Shown here: positions 35,401 to 41,229 of the stretch, one piece after another
Layout: every line of letters starts with the position of its first letter
Numbering within the stretch: the first letter of the stretch is position 1
NCBI GenBank assembly: GCA_009760855.2
Contig: WPIO01000023.1
Location: 5,322,501-5,386,500 of the forward strand
Source of the DNA: Cristatella mucedo
Lineage: Eukaryota; Bryozoa; Phylactolaemata; Cristatellidae
Direction: 5' to 3'
DNA length: 64,000 bases
Notes under the pieces: model-generated
Seen by the model: only the letters and a program-made list of their open reading frames with translations
Told to the model about the DNA's origin: nothing
Database searches by the model: none
Program-made: the position numbers and the translations under genes

Positions 35401-38400
35401 GACTGCCTGCATCACTTTCTTAAGCGTATCGGCATCCTATAGGAACATCAATACCAAGTGATCACGTATCGATCCCAAGAGACATCTCGGTGCCATTCAA
35501 CCAACTGCTGGCAAGTGTAGACACAGAAAAAAGGCACAACCCGCTTTGCAACTTGCTGCAAGAGAAGCAATAGTCAATAGTGAATGAAAACAAGAAACCC
35601 TGCATAGACAATCCAGCAAAACATACCAGGATACTCTCAGGGCTGTGGGTTAGTAGGACCTCTGGGCTAGTAACATACTCTGAATCAAGCACAAGTAAGC
35701 GGTCAAAGCACACGAAAAAAGACAAGTTCCTTGGGGCGCTTTACAAAACCATATCACTCTTGCCTTTACGTACGACGAGCACAGTTTTGTAACGCACAAG
35801 CGCACCAAGAGCACAGCCAATCGGCCCGAGTCAGAAGAGCAGGTGCCACACGAGGCCTGATTTGAAACTAATTCAGCTAGGTGGGCCAGAGCAAGAGAAC
35901 AGAAGAACACAAGGTGAGCGATAAAATCTCGGAACGTGCTGCTTGATATGCAGACAGTACAGATAGGTGAACAGGAAAGAAAAGTAGCTGTTGCAACGTC
36001 CTAGACAGATACACATAAAAGCAGCCAAGCTGCTGGATGGTGTATACCGAAATGAATCATGCGGTAACCAATATGCAGTCGTCAGGCACTGCACCTTCTG
36101 AGCAGCTCAGAAAGAGAACATTAGCATTTACACACGTAAATGCACCCACCCAAACTTGTTTTGTGCACTTAGACAGAATACGCATTCTGACAGTATTAAT
36201 TGCAAACAAGAGTATCACACCTACGACATTCAAAAACAAGCACAACCCATGCCACAGCTGATACGTGCACCACTAAATGGTGGCAGAAGTACAATAAAGT
36301 GGCAGAAGCATTACAACTGTGAGGTTTTAAAAGCTGGTGTAACTGGCGATAGCTCACACGTCGAAATCCTCACACCTCGACAACCGCAATCCCAGAACAA
36401 AAATTAAGGAAACTGCAAACAGCAAATGCATGCATTGCTACTAAACAACATGCAGGCTCGCTACACAAACACTTAAAGCATACCTTGTAGATCTGAGACT
36501 TGGGGTCGTGAAATGTTCTTGCATTTTTAGTCATAAGAAGCAGGTCGCTTTCGATATCTTCTAGGCTCTTATAAGTACCTGCCTGCAGCTTCGACGTAAT
36601 GGTATTCAAATCTATCGGTTGCTTTATCACATCATAGTAGCTTGGATGACCCTAAAGCACGACAGGGGTATTGAGCAAAGAGTATCAATCGTAGCTCGCT
36701 TTCAAGTGACAGGTAACACAGTTTAATTAAATAAGATGAGACGAGCCAGAGGCAACAAAAGGTAACAACTCCGGTAAAAGATGTCTCTCGACCTTACAAG
36801 CTCATCGGTGGCATGATATTCTCCGTGGCATGCACATAGAAAAAAAAAGGAAGGAGTGGCTCGGTCAGTACTCGGTCACTGCGAGTAGTGTTGAGCCACT
36901 GTAGAAGTTAAATTCGAAAGGCAAATGAAAAATACCGTCAATGAGTAATGCCCCACAGAAGCAAGCTAGAGTTATTGATATACTAACGAATAAATGAAAC
37001 GGGATGTTAAAATTGTTCACTTAGGGAGGAGAGGCAGCGAGGCTCTATCCACCCAAGATTAATGGAATGGTAGCAAGGCCCACGGAGAACAAGGAAAACT
37101 CCATTGATGAGTAGCAAGTAAACCCCCTACTCGTCCATTAAGAATGGAGACACCCTTAGAGAGGAAAGACCCATCTACACTACTTGGCAAGCCATGCCAC
37201 CCGGGTATAATAATCCAAAATGTCTCGGCTAATCATGGGTATAGCATTGCAGCGGCTGACGAACTGAATAGAGATGCAGTTCTTTAAGTACATCATACAA
37301 GCAACCTATTATAATTACTACTTTCCTTTCTCATCAGAAAATTTGCATATGCAGGATACAGAGGCCTGTGGAAGGAGGGGGCATGCATTGATTGTTATAA
37401 TGTATTGTGCAGTACCAGGGTACTTTCTTACTTAATTGGAAGCAAGCACGTGCTATTTGTCAAACTATAGGCCCTTAAGCGCTGACGACTGCTACTTGCC
37501 TACAAGGAATCCCACTGAGCACAAAGAAAACTCAGCGTTACTTTACTACATACAAGTACATACATAGCAGCTCTCAACTTAGCAATGCTAAGTATGAAAA
37601 TGGATGCAATTACACCGAGGAATTGCATCATTTTGAATGCAACTGAAGAGCATATTCATTGAAACCATATCAATTGTAGCTCTTTATTGCTATGTGCTCA
37701 CTCAATGGGCTTTGTTACCCGTACTTTTGTGAAAATTTGACCAGTTCCCATATGCAGGGGTTTGTAATGACCCAAGGCCATGAATGCAATAAAGGTGAAA
37801 AAGTTCGGGATCCTTATCCACTTAGTGTTTGAGAAATTGCAGCCTATAAATAGAGCCTGTATAGTCAAACAAATTTCACTACTTGTAGTTGAAGTCAGGA
37901 AGTAGCTCGGCACCGAACAGCACACTATAACAATCATTGCATGTCCCTCCCTCACCACAGGCCTCTGCATCATGTAGTTTCCAATTACTCCATGGCATCG
38001 TCAGCAAAGGATGCCGTATAGCATCTGCTCCCTGTGGCAAAATTTGCTGTGACTAATTGCATTCAATGGCTAATGTACTGTTGCATCGGCATGTAAGCTG
38101 AGGTTAAAGCGAGTTAAATGCTAAAGCTACAGGGTCCAACTTTTGTAGCATCAGATCTACTAACTTATATAGCAACAAAATATTTGATCGCGTAAATACA
38201 GCTTTAAAGATACAACTATTCTTTATCTAAACTCCAAATACCAAGATCCTCAAAAGAATTTGTCAAAGATCATTGAGAGAGCACTGTGAACATCAGAGGT
38301 TGGCCAAATTAGCCATCCAAAAGTTGGACAGTGTAAATTTAGCTTCAGCTTGCAGATAACCTGCATTCACAGATTTATTAGTAGCAACTAAACGAATGAT

Positions 38401-39779
38401 TTTTATGAAAGGCAGGTCAAGTATGAAGCAATAATGCCGGTGCTTCCTTTTATTTAGCTATCTACAAGCTAACTGCAAACCATCACTTGGCTTGACTGGC
38501 GTATGTTCTTATCAAGCACAATTTGTGCACGCCTCATTACTTACAGTCACACTACAATCACAATTTTAAAGTCAGAGAAACTCAAAAAGTGTGATCATGC
38601 ATGCACACCAATTATGTAAAAAATAATTTACCTGGCGATCAGGCACTTTGAGAAACAGGTCAGAAATGCAGCGGTCACCAGCTTTTGCTGTCATTATTGC
38701 ATCCAGAAGCTGCTGGCAGGCTTTGCGAGTATGAGTATCGATGGTAACAGTAAACACCTCGGCCTCAAGATCCATACTGTCGTCGTCAGCTTTAGCTTTT
38801 TTTCGGCTGCCACTGCTGTCCTGCCGTTGAGCCTCGGACTCCTTCGCTTCCGGTCTTGGCCTCAGCAACCGCCCAGATGTGCCAGCCAAATTGCTGTCAC
38901 CGGCATGGCTAGTTTCTCCTGCCGGCTTCTCTCCAAATGCAGCAGCTATTAATTCACTTTGAGTTGTCTCATAAAAGTCCCACAAGGCACAAGCATCGAG
39001 ATATTCTCGACTATTGGCCTACAATAGACAGTTCTACTGGATTGTGATGATGCCTCAGTTGGTAAGTGTGAATGGAGAGTAATGATCTTCCTTACAGCTG
39101 CCACAGCTAAGCCGAACAGATGTCAATAGTCAAGGAAAGGTACTGACCAATTAGAAAGATGCTACCCATACATACTACAACAAAATAGTGTATCCATACC
39201 TTGTAGTACGATTTTGCATTGTCAACAAGCAGACGAATGTCTGAAGTTAATTGTTCGATCTCTTCATATTCGTCGGTCTTCAATTTTTGTTGAATGCGTA
39301 ACATGTCAATCGGCTGCTCAATTATTGCATAATAATCTGGTGCACTCCTTCAAGAAAAGACGAGGGTTAAAACTCGAGTTCATACACCCCATTTGCATTT
39401 GCACCGGTTGCGTATCCCTCAGCTGTGCCTCACCTTCTTTTGGGCACGCGAACAAAGGGCTCACACAGTATTCGACCATCGGCAGCTTTGTGGTTTCTGA
39501 TGGAGTCGTACAGATCCTGACAGATCTCAACCTAGCCATGGATATGCACAAACTCGCTAGTCACCGTCATAAATTCAAGCACAAGAATCAATTGGCATAA
39601 AAACTGTAAGCCCTCGGCAGAAGATCATGCCTGTCCGGTCTGTGCAGGCAGCAATAGCTTATTACCGGATTATACTGAACTGACAACCTCGCCTTCTTTG
39701 ATTTTGTAGTGGCACCATCGTCTGCTTCATTGCTTGCACTCTCAGCTGACGAAGTGCTGTGCTTTCTCTTGGGAGCCAT
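7858..39779 (-). CDS. PBRM1: Polybromo (PBRM1/BAF180), whole coding span, 32 coding exons
   Basis: Polybromo is a chromatin-targeting subunit of the PBAF SWI/SNF remodelling complex in the nucleus; it reads acetylated histones and contacts DNA. Joining the 32 exons listed separately gives 5,700 nt with consistent intron phases and no internal stop, encoding 1,899 residues. By position: BD1 about 41-140, BD2 219-320, BD3 392-500, BD4 605-705, BD5 745-860, BD6 865-985, BAH1 1048-1165, BAH2 1240-1400, Asp-rich tract in 1404-1482, HMG-box 1483-1545, Pro/Gln-rich 1560-1815, and a conserved C-terminus with YIEGL. The order matches vertebrate polybromo, which is roughly 200 residues shorter; the extra length lies in linkers and the C-terminal region. 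The start MAPKRK was chosen because ATG has A at -3 and G at +4 and resembles the basic, Ser-rich N-terminus of the family. Exon borders are inferred by eye, without transcript support. Confidence 0.96.
8236..8545. repeat. Compound TATC/TACC microsatellite plus AT-rich tract, PBRM1 3' flank of exon 32
   Basis: Blocks of TATC, then about 80 bp of pure TACC, then TATC again up to 8416, then TA-rich sequence. It lies in the last PBRM1 intron (8075-9806), between exons 32 and 31. Confidence 0.9.
9807..9933 (-). CDS. PBRM1: PBRM1 coding exon 31 (leads into the C-terminal block; GC donor)
   Basis: Residues 1786-1828: [20 protein letters not shown], then [12 protein letters not shown], equivalent to human LLHSEAYLK. 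The frame requires the donor to be AG/GCGAGT, a GC donor, because joining to the next exon then gives YLRYIEGL. A second in-frame acceptor (TTCAG) 42 nt upstream would start the exon at 9975 and add 14 residues. Confidence 0.87.
10121..10456 (-). CDS. PBRM1: PBRM1 coding exon 30 (Gln- and Pro-rich)
   Basis: Residues 1674-1786. A dense CAG/CAA Gln region ([12 protein letters not shown]) is followed by Pro/Ser/Gly-rich sequence ending VDHLQ. The reading frame stays open into the upstream intron for over 100 codons, but the acceptor TTTGTAG and phase 1 junctions support the border given. Donor GTGAGA. Confidence 0.9.
11394..11588 (-). CDS. PBRM1: PBRM1 coding exon 29 (Gln/Met-rich)
   Basis: Residues 1609-1674, rich in Gln, Gly and Met ([20 protein letters not shown]), with no recognised domain. 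It corresponds to the disordered Pro/Gly/Gln region of vertebrate polybromo. Acceptor TTTTAG, donor GTACGC, phase 1 at both ends. Confidence 0.9.
11682..11940 (-). CDS. PBRM1: PBRM1 coding exon 28 (end of HMG-box, Gly/Pro-rich start)
   Basis: Residues 1523-1609: [20 protein letters not shown] is the last HMG helix. It is followed by a Gly/Ser/Pro/Met-rich low-complexity region ([15 protein letters not shown]). Acceptor TTTTAG, donor GTACGT; phase 0 in, phase 1 out. Confidence 0.92.
12060..12179 (-). CDS. PBRM1: PBRM1 coding exon 27 (HMG-box, first part)
   Basis: Residues 1483-1522: [20 protein letters not shown] and [16 protein letters not shown]. This is the DNA-binding HMG-box; human has YILFSSEMRAVIK and SFGELSRLVGTEWR. 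Acceptor TTCTAG, donor GTGAGC, phase 0 at both ends. Confidence 0.93.
12985..13221 (-). CDS. PBRM1: PBRM1 coding exon 26 (acidic region)
   Basis: Residues 1404-1482. A GAY codon repeat encodes [19 protein letters not shown], one of the longest single-residue runs in the protein, and is a possible site of length polymorphism. [16 protein letters not shown] follows, leading to the HMG-box. Vertebrate polybromo has a shorter acidic segment in the same place. Phase 0 at both ends; acceptor CTGTAG, donor GTATGG. Confidence 0.92.
13408..13479 (-). CDS. PBRM1: PBRM1 coding exon 25 (end of BAH2)
   Basis: Residues 1380-1403: [19 protein letters not shown] (human AKVVDDEIYYFRKPIVPQK). The smallest coding exon at 72 nt, phase 0 at both ends. 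Acceptor TTGTAG, donor GTAAAT. Confidence 0.94.
13757..13912 (-). mobile_element. tRNA-headed SINE, family 1, best copy; PBRM1 intron 24
   Basis: On the minus strand: AGAGCTGGTTTGGTCCAGTG and GTTAAGGTGCTCGCCCCGAC (A-box), GTGGGCTCGAGCCCCGAGGC (B-box), then GCCTGAGTAGAGATTCAGTT and CTCTTGGGGTCCTATACAAA as tail, ending TTTATTTATTTATT. The head is tRNA-like, but the unit is not a tRNA gene. Confidence 0.85.
14538..14635 (-). CDS. PBRM1: PBRM1 coding exon 24 (BAH2, third part)
   Basis: Residues 1347-1379: [20 protein letters not shown], matching human CRPTEIPENDILLCESRYNE. Acceptor TTCTAG, donor GTGAGT; phase 1 in, phase 0 out. Confidence 0.95.
14636..16296 (-). other. PBRM1: PBRM1 intron 23, no further feature seen
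   Basis: Bounded by donor GTATGT and acceptor TTCTAG. AT-rich, with no repeat of the families described here and no conserved reading frame. Confidence 0.7.
16297..16469 (-). CDS. PBRM1: PBRM1 coding exon 23 (BAH2 core)
   Basis: Residues 1289-1347: [37 protein letters not shown] and [14 protein letters not shown] align directly with vertebrate BAH2. Acceptor TTGCAG, donor GTATGT. Phase 2 in, phase 1 out, splitting the Cys codon. Confidence 0.95.
16757..16970 (-). mobile_element. tRNA-headed SINE, family 1, split by a LINE tail; PBRM1 intron 22
   Basis: The SINE tail is interrupted at 16787-16872 by a second tail unit with its own (ATT)n, after which the SINE resumes (ATTCTCTATCCAGGCACTTT), followed by GGGCTCGAGCCCATGA and a TCCAGTGGTAAG head on the minus strand. 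Confidence 0.75.
17185..17325 (-). mobile_element. tRNA-headed SINE, family 2; PBRM1 intron 22
   Basis: Minus strand GGTAAGGTGGTTGCTTTTCA, CGACCTCGGTCCCGAGGTCG and GGCTTCAATTCCTGTGGTGA (B-box-like), then GGTGGTGATAGCCGTGAAGG and CTCTTCTGTCGCTATAC. The body differs from family 1. Two further copies are at 43.3 and 59.9 kb. Confidence 0.7.
17734..17918 (-). CDS. PBRM1: PBRM1 coding exon 22 (start of BAH domain 2)
   Basis: Residues 1228-1289: a Ser run, [11 protein letters not shown] (human GCHYFEQLHYN), [13 protein letters not shown] and [12 protein letters not shown]. Acceptor TGAAG, donor GTTAGT; phase 0 in, phase 2 out. The phase is confirmed by the next exon. Confidence 0.93.
18052..18300 (-). 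CDS. PBRM1: PBRM1 coding exon 21 (end of BAH1 and inter-BAH linker)
   Basis: Residues 1145-1227: [18 protein letters not shown] closes BAH1. [17 protein letters not shown] is the conserved linker, followed by a charged [10 protein letters not shown] region. Acceptor TCGCAG, donor GTGAGT, phase 0 at both ends. Confidence 0.94.
18301..19929 (-). other. PBRM1: PBRM1 intron 20, no further feature seen
   Basis: Bounded by donor GTAAGG and acceptor TCGCAG. A 185-codon minus-strand open frame overlaps exon 21 and the adjoining intron, but it is out of frame with the BAH1 sequence and reads as a shadow. Confidence 0.7.
19930..20031 (-). CDS. PBRM1: PBRM1 coding exon 20 (BAH1, third part)
   Basis: Residues 1111-1144: [16 protein letters not shown], then [15 protein letters not shown], matching human KCVVMFVKEYFKLCPE. 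Acceptor TTGCAG, donor GTAAGG, phase 0 at both ends. Confidence 0.94.
20119..20257 (-). CDS. PBRM1: PBRM1 coding exon 19 (BAH1 core)
   Basis: Residues 1064-1110: [12 protein letters not shown], then [20 protein letters not shown], the most conserved BAH1 segment. Acceptor TGATAG, donor GTATGC; phase 2 in, phase 0 out. Confidence 0.95.
20559..20641 (-). CDS. PBRM1: PBRM1 coding exon 18 (start of BAH domain 1)
   Basis: Residues 1037-1064: a Gly/Glu stretch, then [16 protein letters not shown]. This is the opening strand of BAH1 (human YHVGDYVYVEP). Acceptor TTGCAG, donor GTAAAG; phase 0 in, phase 2 out. Confidence 0.93.
20747..20989 (-). CDS. PBRM1: PBRM1 coding exon 17 (end of BD6 and linker to BAH1)
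   Basis: Residues 956-1036: [20 protein letters not shown] and [14 protein letters not shown] are nearly identical to the vertebrate protein. An acidic/Lys linker follows ([15 protein letters not shown]). Acceptor CTTTAG, donor GTATGT, phase 0 at both ends. The 4.9 kb intron before it is the largest within the coding region. Confidence 0.95.
21330..21725. repeat. Third copy of the foldback arm, PBRM1 intron 16
   Basis: Shares GAAGACTTCCACATAAAAG, AACTTGCTGAACCTTAGCAA, GGTTCATTTACAATGTAGCT and GAGTTCAGCTCTG with the left arm at 29.3-29.8 kb, in the same order and orientation. I see no matching inverted partner next to it. Confidence 0.65.
22681..22732 (+). repeat. Tandem duplication of 25 bp, PBRM1 intron 16
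   Basis: CAGGGACACCTAATCGAAGT followed by TGGT occurs twice in direct succession. Confidence 0.85.
22735..23480 (+). mobile_element. LINE RT fragment interrupted by another LINE tail, PBRM1 intron 16
   Basis: RT C-terminal sequence runs to about 22975 and resumes at about 23070 (TTCGATTTCAAGGTTGTTGT). Between them lies a separate tail unit, TTTGCAGCAAATGTAAAGTG to (ATT)n. A minus-strand tail at 22735-22815 sits immediately before. Confidence 0.75.
23885..23970 (-). mobile_element. LINE/SINE tail fragment, PBRM1 intron 16
   Basis: TTTTAATAGTACGCTAAGAG and AAATCTCTGTGTAGGCACTT match the reverse complement of the shared tail. Confidence 0.5.
24215..24763 (-). other. Unrecognised 182-codon open frame inside PBRM1 intron 16
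   Basis: Begins [20 protein letters not shown]. The last part becomes hydrophobic and irregular. Open frames of 106 and 116 codons overlap it on the other strand. I recognise no domain, and no splice sites join it to PBRM1. It could be a transposon remnant, a nested retrocopy or chance. Confidence 0.2.
24950..25300 (-). mobile_element. LINE RT C-terminal fragment, PBRM1 intron 16
   Basis: The minus-strand frame near 25025-25216 reads [20 protein letters not shown] and [20 protein letters not shown], the counterpart of SCHITPLLADLHWLP to APAYRSDILP in the best copy. It contains a 12 bp poly(G) run. Confidence 0.65.
25555..25630 (-). mobile_element. SINE family 1 head fragment; PBRM1 intron 16
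   Basis: Minus strand AGAGGTTTTGGCCCAGTGGT and TAAGGTGCGCACCTCTACCG; no tail is visible. Confidence 0.5.
25892..26104 (-). CDS. PBRM1: PBRM1 coding exon 16 (bromodomain 6 core)
   Basis: Residues 885-955. It starts [14 protein letters not shown], as in the vertebrate BD6 segment, and ends [12 protein letters not shown]. The Asn of human BD6 (RRMNRTDSE) is replaced by Ser950. BD6 is the most divergent polybromo bromodomain in other animals too. Donor GTTGGT, phase 0 at both ends. Confidence 0.93.
27178..27310 (+). mobile_element. tRNA-headed SINE, family 1; PBRM1 intron 15
   Basis: GGACTGGTTTGGCCCAGGGG head, a decayed B-box (TTTGATCGAACTC), then GGATAGAGATTAAGTTCTCT and AGGGCGCAACACAAACGAAG tail. 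Confidence 0.75.
27601..27738 (-). CDS. PBRM1: PBRM1 coding exon 15 (end of BD5, start of BD6)
   Basis: Residues 839-884: [17 protein letters not shown] completes BD5. After a short linker, [16 protein letters not shown] begins BD6 (human IQELIHNLFVSVMSHQ). Acceptor TTGCAG, donor GTAGCT, phase 0 at both ends. Confidence 0.94.
27833..28000 (-). CDS. PBRM1: PBRM1 coding exon 14 (bromodomain 5 core)
   Basis: Residues 783-838: [18 protein letters not shown] to [16 protein letters not shown], very close to the vertebrate BD5 (FNNACTYNEPESLIYK), with the canonical Asn. Acceptor TGAAAG, donor GTGAGA, phase 0 at both ends. Confidence 0.95.
28325..28448 (-). CDS. PBRM1: PBRM1 coding exon 13 (start of bromodomain 5)
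   Basis: Residues 741-782: [20 protein letters not shown] and [10 protein letters not shown], aligning with the human segment KLNEVYEAVKNYTDKRG. Acceptor TGTCAG, donor GTATCA; phase 2 in, phase 0 out. Confidence 0.93.
28603..28853 (-). CDS. PBRM1: PBRM1 coding exon 12 (BD4 second part and linker)
   Basis: Residues 658-741. [20 protein letters not shown] supplies the BC loop with its canonical Asn, then [15 protein letters not shown]. An Ala/Val-rich linker follows ([15 protein letters not shown]). Acceptor GTGTAG, donor GTACGT; phase 0 in, phase 2 out. Confidence 0.93.
29285..30240. repeat. Large imperfect inverted repeat (foldback), PBRM1 intron 11
   Basis: Left arm 29285-29790 and right arm 29797-30240 are reverse complements along most of their length. 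Shared words include CCCAACTTGTTGAACCTTG, ACAGCTTCATTTTTAGTGTA and AAATGCGAGTT. The left arm carries an extra A/T-rich insert (29397-29500) and a TATAA microsatellite (29661-29687). By eye, the arms are roughly three-quarters identical outside the insert. Confidence 0.75.
31615..31743 (-). CDS. PBRM1: PBRM1 coding exon 11 (bromodomain 4, first part)
   Basis: Residues 615-657: [16 protein letters not shown], then [20 protein letters not shown]. Acceptor TTGTAG, donor GTAGGT, phase 0 at both ends. It is followed by a 2.8 kb intron holding a large inverted repeat. Confidence 0.94.
32030..32341 (-). CDS. PBRM1: PBRM1 coding exon 10 (long linker, start of BD4)
   Basis: Residues 511-614. A Ser/Ala/Pro-rich linker with a basic PKRSRGKGG stretch leads into [15 protein letters not shown], the first helix of BD4. 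Phase 0 at both ends; donor GTATGA. The acceptor (GCAACAAG) has a weak pyrimidine tract, so the 5' edge is less certain than the rest. Confidence 0.86.
32433..32519 (-). CDS. PBRM1: PBRM1 coding exon 9 (end of BD3)
   Basis: Residues 482-510: [16 protein letters not shown], the last BD3 helix (human VLKLQQVMQAKKKEL), then a Pro-rich GPPPKAPR linker. Acceptor GGCAG, donor GTAAGC, phase 0 at both ends. The donor could alternatively lie three bases upstream. Confidence 0.9.
33181..33349 (-). CDS. PBRM1: PBRM1 coding exon 8 (bromodomain 3 core)
   Basis: Residues 425-481: [14 protein letters not shown] through [16 protein letters not shown]. The canonical Asn (YN) is present, so BD3 keeps the acetyl-lysine contact. 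The donor is the less usual GTTCGT; phase 2 in, phase 0 out. Confidence 0.93.
33496..33759 (-). CDS. PBRM1: PBRM1 coding exon 7 (linker and start of BD3)
   Basis: Residues 337-425. A polar, acidic linker ([18 protein letters not shown]) leads into [20 protein letters not shown] and LPSKR, the first half of BD3. Acceptor TTCCAG, donor GTACAG, phase 2 at both ends. Confidence 0.92.
33838..35225 (-). mobile_element. LINE with endonuclease domain, internally deleted, in PBRM1 intron 6
   Basis: The 174-codon minus-strand frame at 34692-35216 is an APE-type endonuclease: [32 protein letters not shown] and [15 protein letters not shown] linker follows, then an RT entry resembling [20 protein letters not shown] and [12 protein letters not shown]. 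It then jumps to the shared 3' tail at 33838-33925, so most of the RT is missing. It is on the same strand as the host gene and fills nearly the whole intron. Confidence 0.85.
35342..35436 (-). CDS. PBRM1: PBRM1 coding exon 6 (end of BD2)
   Basis: Residues 306-337: [18 protein letters not shown] forms the final BD2 helix, then a short linker ending KLR. Acceptor CTATAG, donor GTAATA; phase 0 in, phase 2 out. The following intron is almost filled by a same-strand LINE. Confidence 0.92.
35660..35920 (-). mobile_element. Decayed LINE fragment in PBRM1 intron 5
   Basis: The minus-strand frame reads [20 protein letters not shown] and continues through a frameshifted RT C-terminal segment, in line with the minus-strand copy at 42 kb. 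Confidence 0.6.
36484..36651 (-). CDS. PBRM1: PBRM1 coding exon 5 (bromodomain 2 core)
   Basis: Residues 250-305. It contains [13 protein letters not shown] and the BC-loop segment [15 protein letters not shown]. The position normally held by the acetyl-lysine-binding Asn (NAKTYNEPGS in human BD2) is His297, encoded by CAC at 36508-36510. Acceptor CTTTAG, donor GTATGC, phase 0 at both ends. Confidence 0.94.
37362..37972. repeat. Inverted repeat, arms about 120-135 bp, PBRM1 intron 4
   Basis: Left arm 37362-37480 and right arm about 37838-37972 are reverse complements: GAGGCCTGTGGAAGGAGGGG versus GAGGCCTGTGGTGAGGGAGG, then CATGCATTGATTGTTATAAT versus CATGCAATGATTGTTATAGT. The spacer is about 360 bp. 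Confidence 0.6.
38632..39018 (-). CDS. PBRM1: PBRM1 coding exon 4 (end of BD1, linker, start of BD2)
   Basis: Residues 121-249, the longest coding exon. It opens with [16 protein letters not shown], the last helix of BD1. A low-complexity linker follows, with a basic RKKAKA cluster and an acidic [10 protein letters not shown] run. It then enters BD2 with [14 protein letters not shown] and ends at KVPDRQ. Phase 0 at both ends; donor GTAAAT. Confidence 0.93.
39200..39347 (-). CDS. PBRM1: PBRM1 coding exon 3 (bromodomain 1 core)
   Basis: Residues 71-120. It contains the PDYY ZA-loop motif, IEQPIDM, and the BC-loop NAKSYYK. As in vertebrate polybromo BD1, the usual Asn after the Tyr is itself Tyr, so BD1 is a non-canonical acetyl-lysine reader. 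Donor GTATGG, phase 0 out. Confidence 0.94.
39434..39531 (-). CDS. PBRM1: PBRM1 coding exon 2 (bromodomain 1 start)
   Basis: Residues 39-71. It reads [15 protein letters not shown] followed by a segment ending in RVPKRR, matching helix Z and the start of the ZA loop of polybromo BD1. The acceptor is GGCTAG and the donor GTGAGG; phase 0 in, phase 2 out. Confidence 0.93.
39666..39779 (-). CDS. PBRM1: PBRM1 coding exon 1 (N-terminus)
   Basis: Encodes residues 1-38, beginning [11 protein letters not shown] and containing a second basic cluster (KSKKAR), a likely nuclear localisation signal. The exon ends in CCG followed by donor GTAATA, phase 0. Upstream, a pyrimidine-rich stretch ending CTACAG places a probable acceptor so that this exon begins at 39807 with a 28 nt untranslated part. 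Confidence 0.88.
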
Positions 39780-40816
39780 AGTCTCACGAACAATTGATTC
39801 AAAGTCTCTGTAGAAGGCACGGGTGCACAAGCTATATTGCAACATTATCACACACGGAAGTGTGGGTCAAGGCTAACAGCTTAACACCAAAAATTCAAAA
39901 TCAGCACACCATCACGGTAGGTCACTTGAGATAACAGTCAGTCAAGACCACCTACCGTGTAGGGGGATATCTAATATGCAGTTACTATTTCATGCCTATC
40001 TAACATGCAGGAGCCACCGGGCACGTGAAGAGCTCATCTCGGGAATGCAGCCTCATCGGCTTTAAAATCAAATATTGCTCGGCTTGTGGTTCAAATGTGG
40101 CTCACGATCCTCTTGCGTACTTTTGATTTCACGATGCAACACCAGTCTATGGATGCACTACGATTCGTTTACTTTCACCAGCAGGCATACACTATGTTAT
40201 GCAGCAGGAAGTATGAAATGCATGCGCAGGTTAGACCGTGACGACGTGGTAAAAAGAATAGAGCCACCAATGGCCTTCTGCCACGGGACTGGGAGCAGAA
40301 AATGTTGTCACTACCGGAGGAATGATTCATGCAATCTCTGGTTTGTTGTGTCGGTCCTTTACCAATTGTTATATAAATGCTCCATTCCTCGACTCTTTAA
40401 ACAGGGGCTTCTAAACAGTGGTGGCTTTAGATAGCACTTTTAGGTGCCTGGACCAAATAAAAGGAGTACTGTCTAAATAAAAGAACCTATTGACCTTAGC
40501 AGGAGCTACCCAGTGAATCAGTAATTTGAAAATGCAGGACAACCGAAGGTCGCCTGCCCTGGGATACCCCAGTGTGCCCATTAGTACCTAAACAGGCATA
40601 GCTCTGCTTATATAGGTATCGGCTGACATGCCTTCACATCACGATGACCACCCTTCAGGTTCCACCATTCCTAAGTGTCAAAGTCCACCATAATAGAGGT
40701 CCCCAAGGCACTCAGCATATGCTCGATTGTTCTGTTAATCCCCTGATCAAATTTCTGATATCATACACCTGTATACAATCTAGTCTTCAAGCAGTCTTGT
40801 TATTTATCATAACAAA

Positions 40817-40886
40817 TTGTGTGCTGCCGAAAGGATACTCACGCCATGATGGGGGGGGGGGTTAAGCTTCCTTTGGCAGCACACAA
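40817..40886. repeat. Short hairpin, 17-18 bp stem
   Basis: TTGTGTGCTGCCGAAAGGA pairs with TCCTTTGGCAGCACACAA apart from one bulged base. The loop of about 33 nt holds an 11 bp poly(G) run. Confidence 0.65.
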
Positions 40887-41229
40887 AATTCAAGTGTCAC
40901 CACAAAATAAAAAGCATAATACTTTCATAATGACGATGATAGTAACAAGCCGTCTTTGGAGGTTCCAAGTGATTTAAATAATATGCATTGTATTCTTTTC
41001 ATAAAGGAGACCAAAATCAGCAATCCATAGCACAATTCTTGTGCAGTGATACAGCTGAGACATATCGACTGATTTTCTACCAAAGCTAGGTTTCACATGA
41101 CTCTTTCTCAGCGAGGCTATGATATTAGCTAGCATCTCTCCAGCTGCATCTGCAGCCTTTTCCAAAATCAATGTATCTTTTTTCAAAAGGACCCTTCACT
41201 GGTAGACTGCATCAGCTCCACACTCAAGT

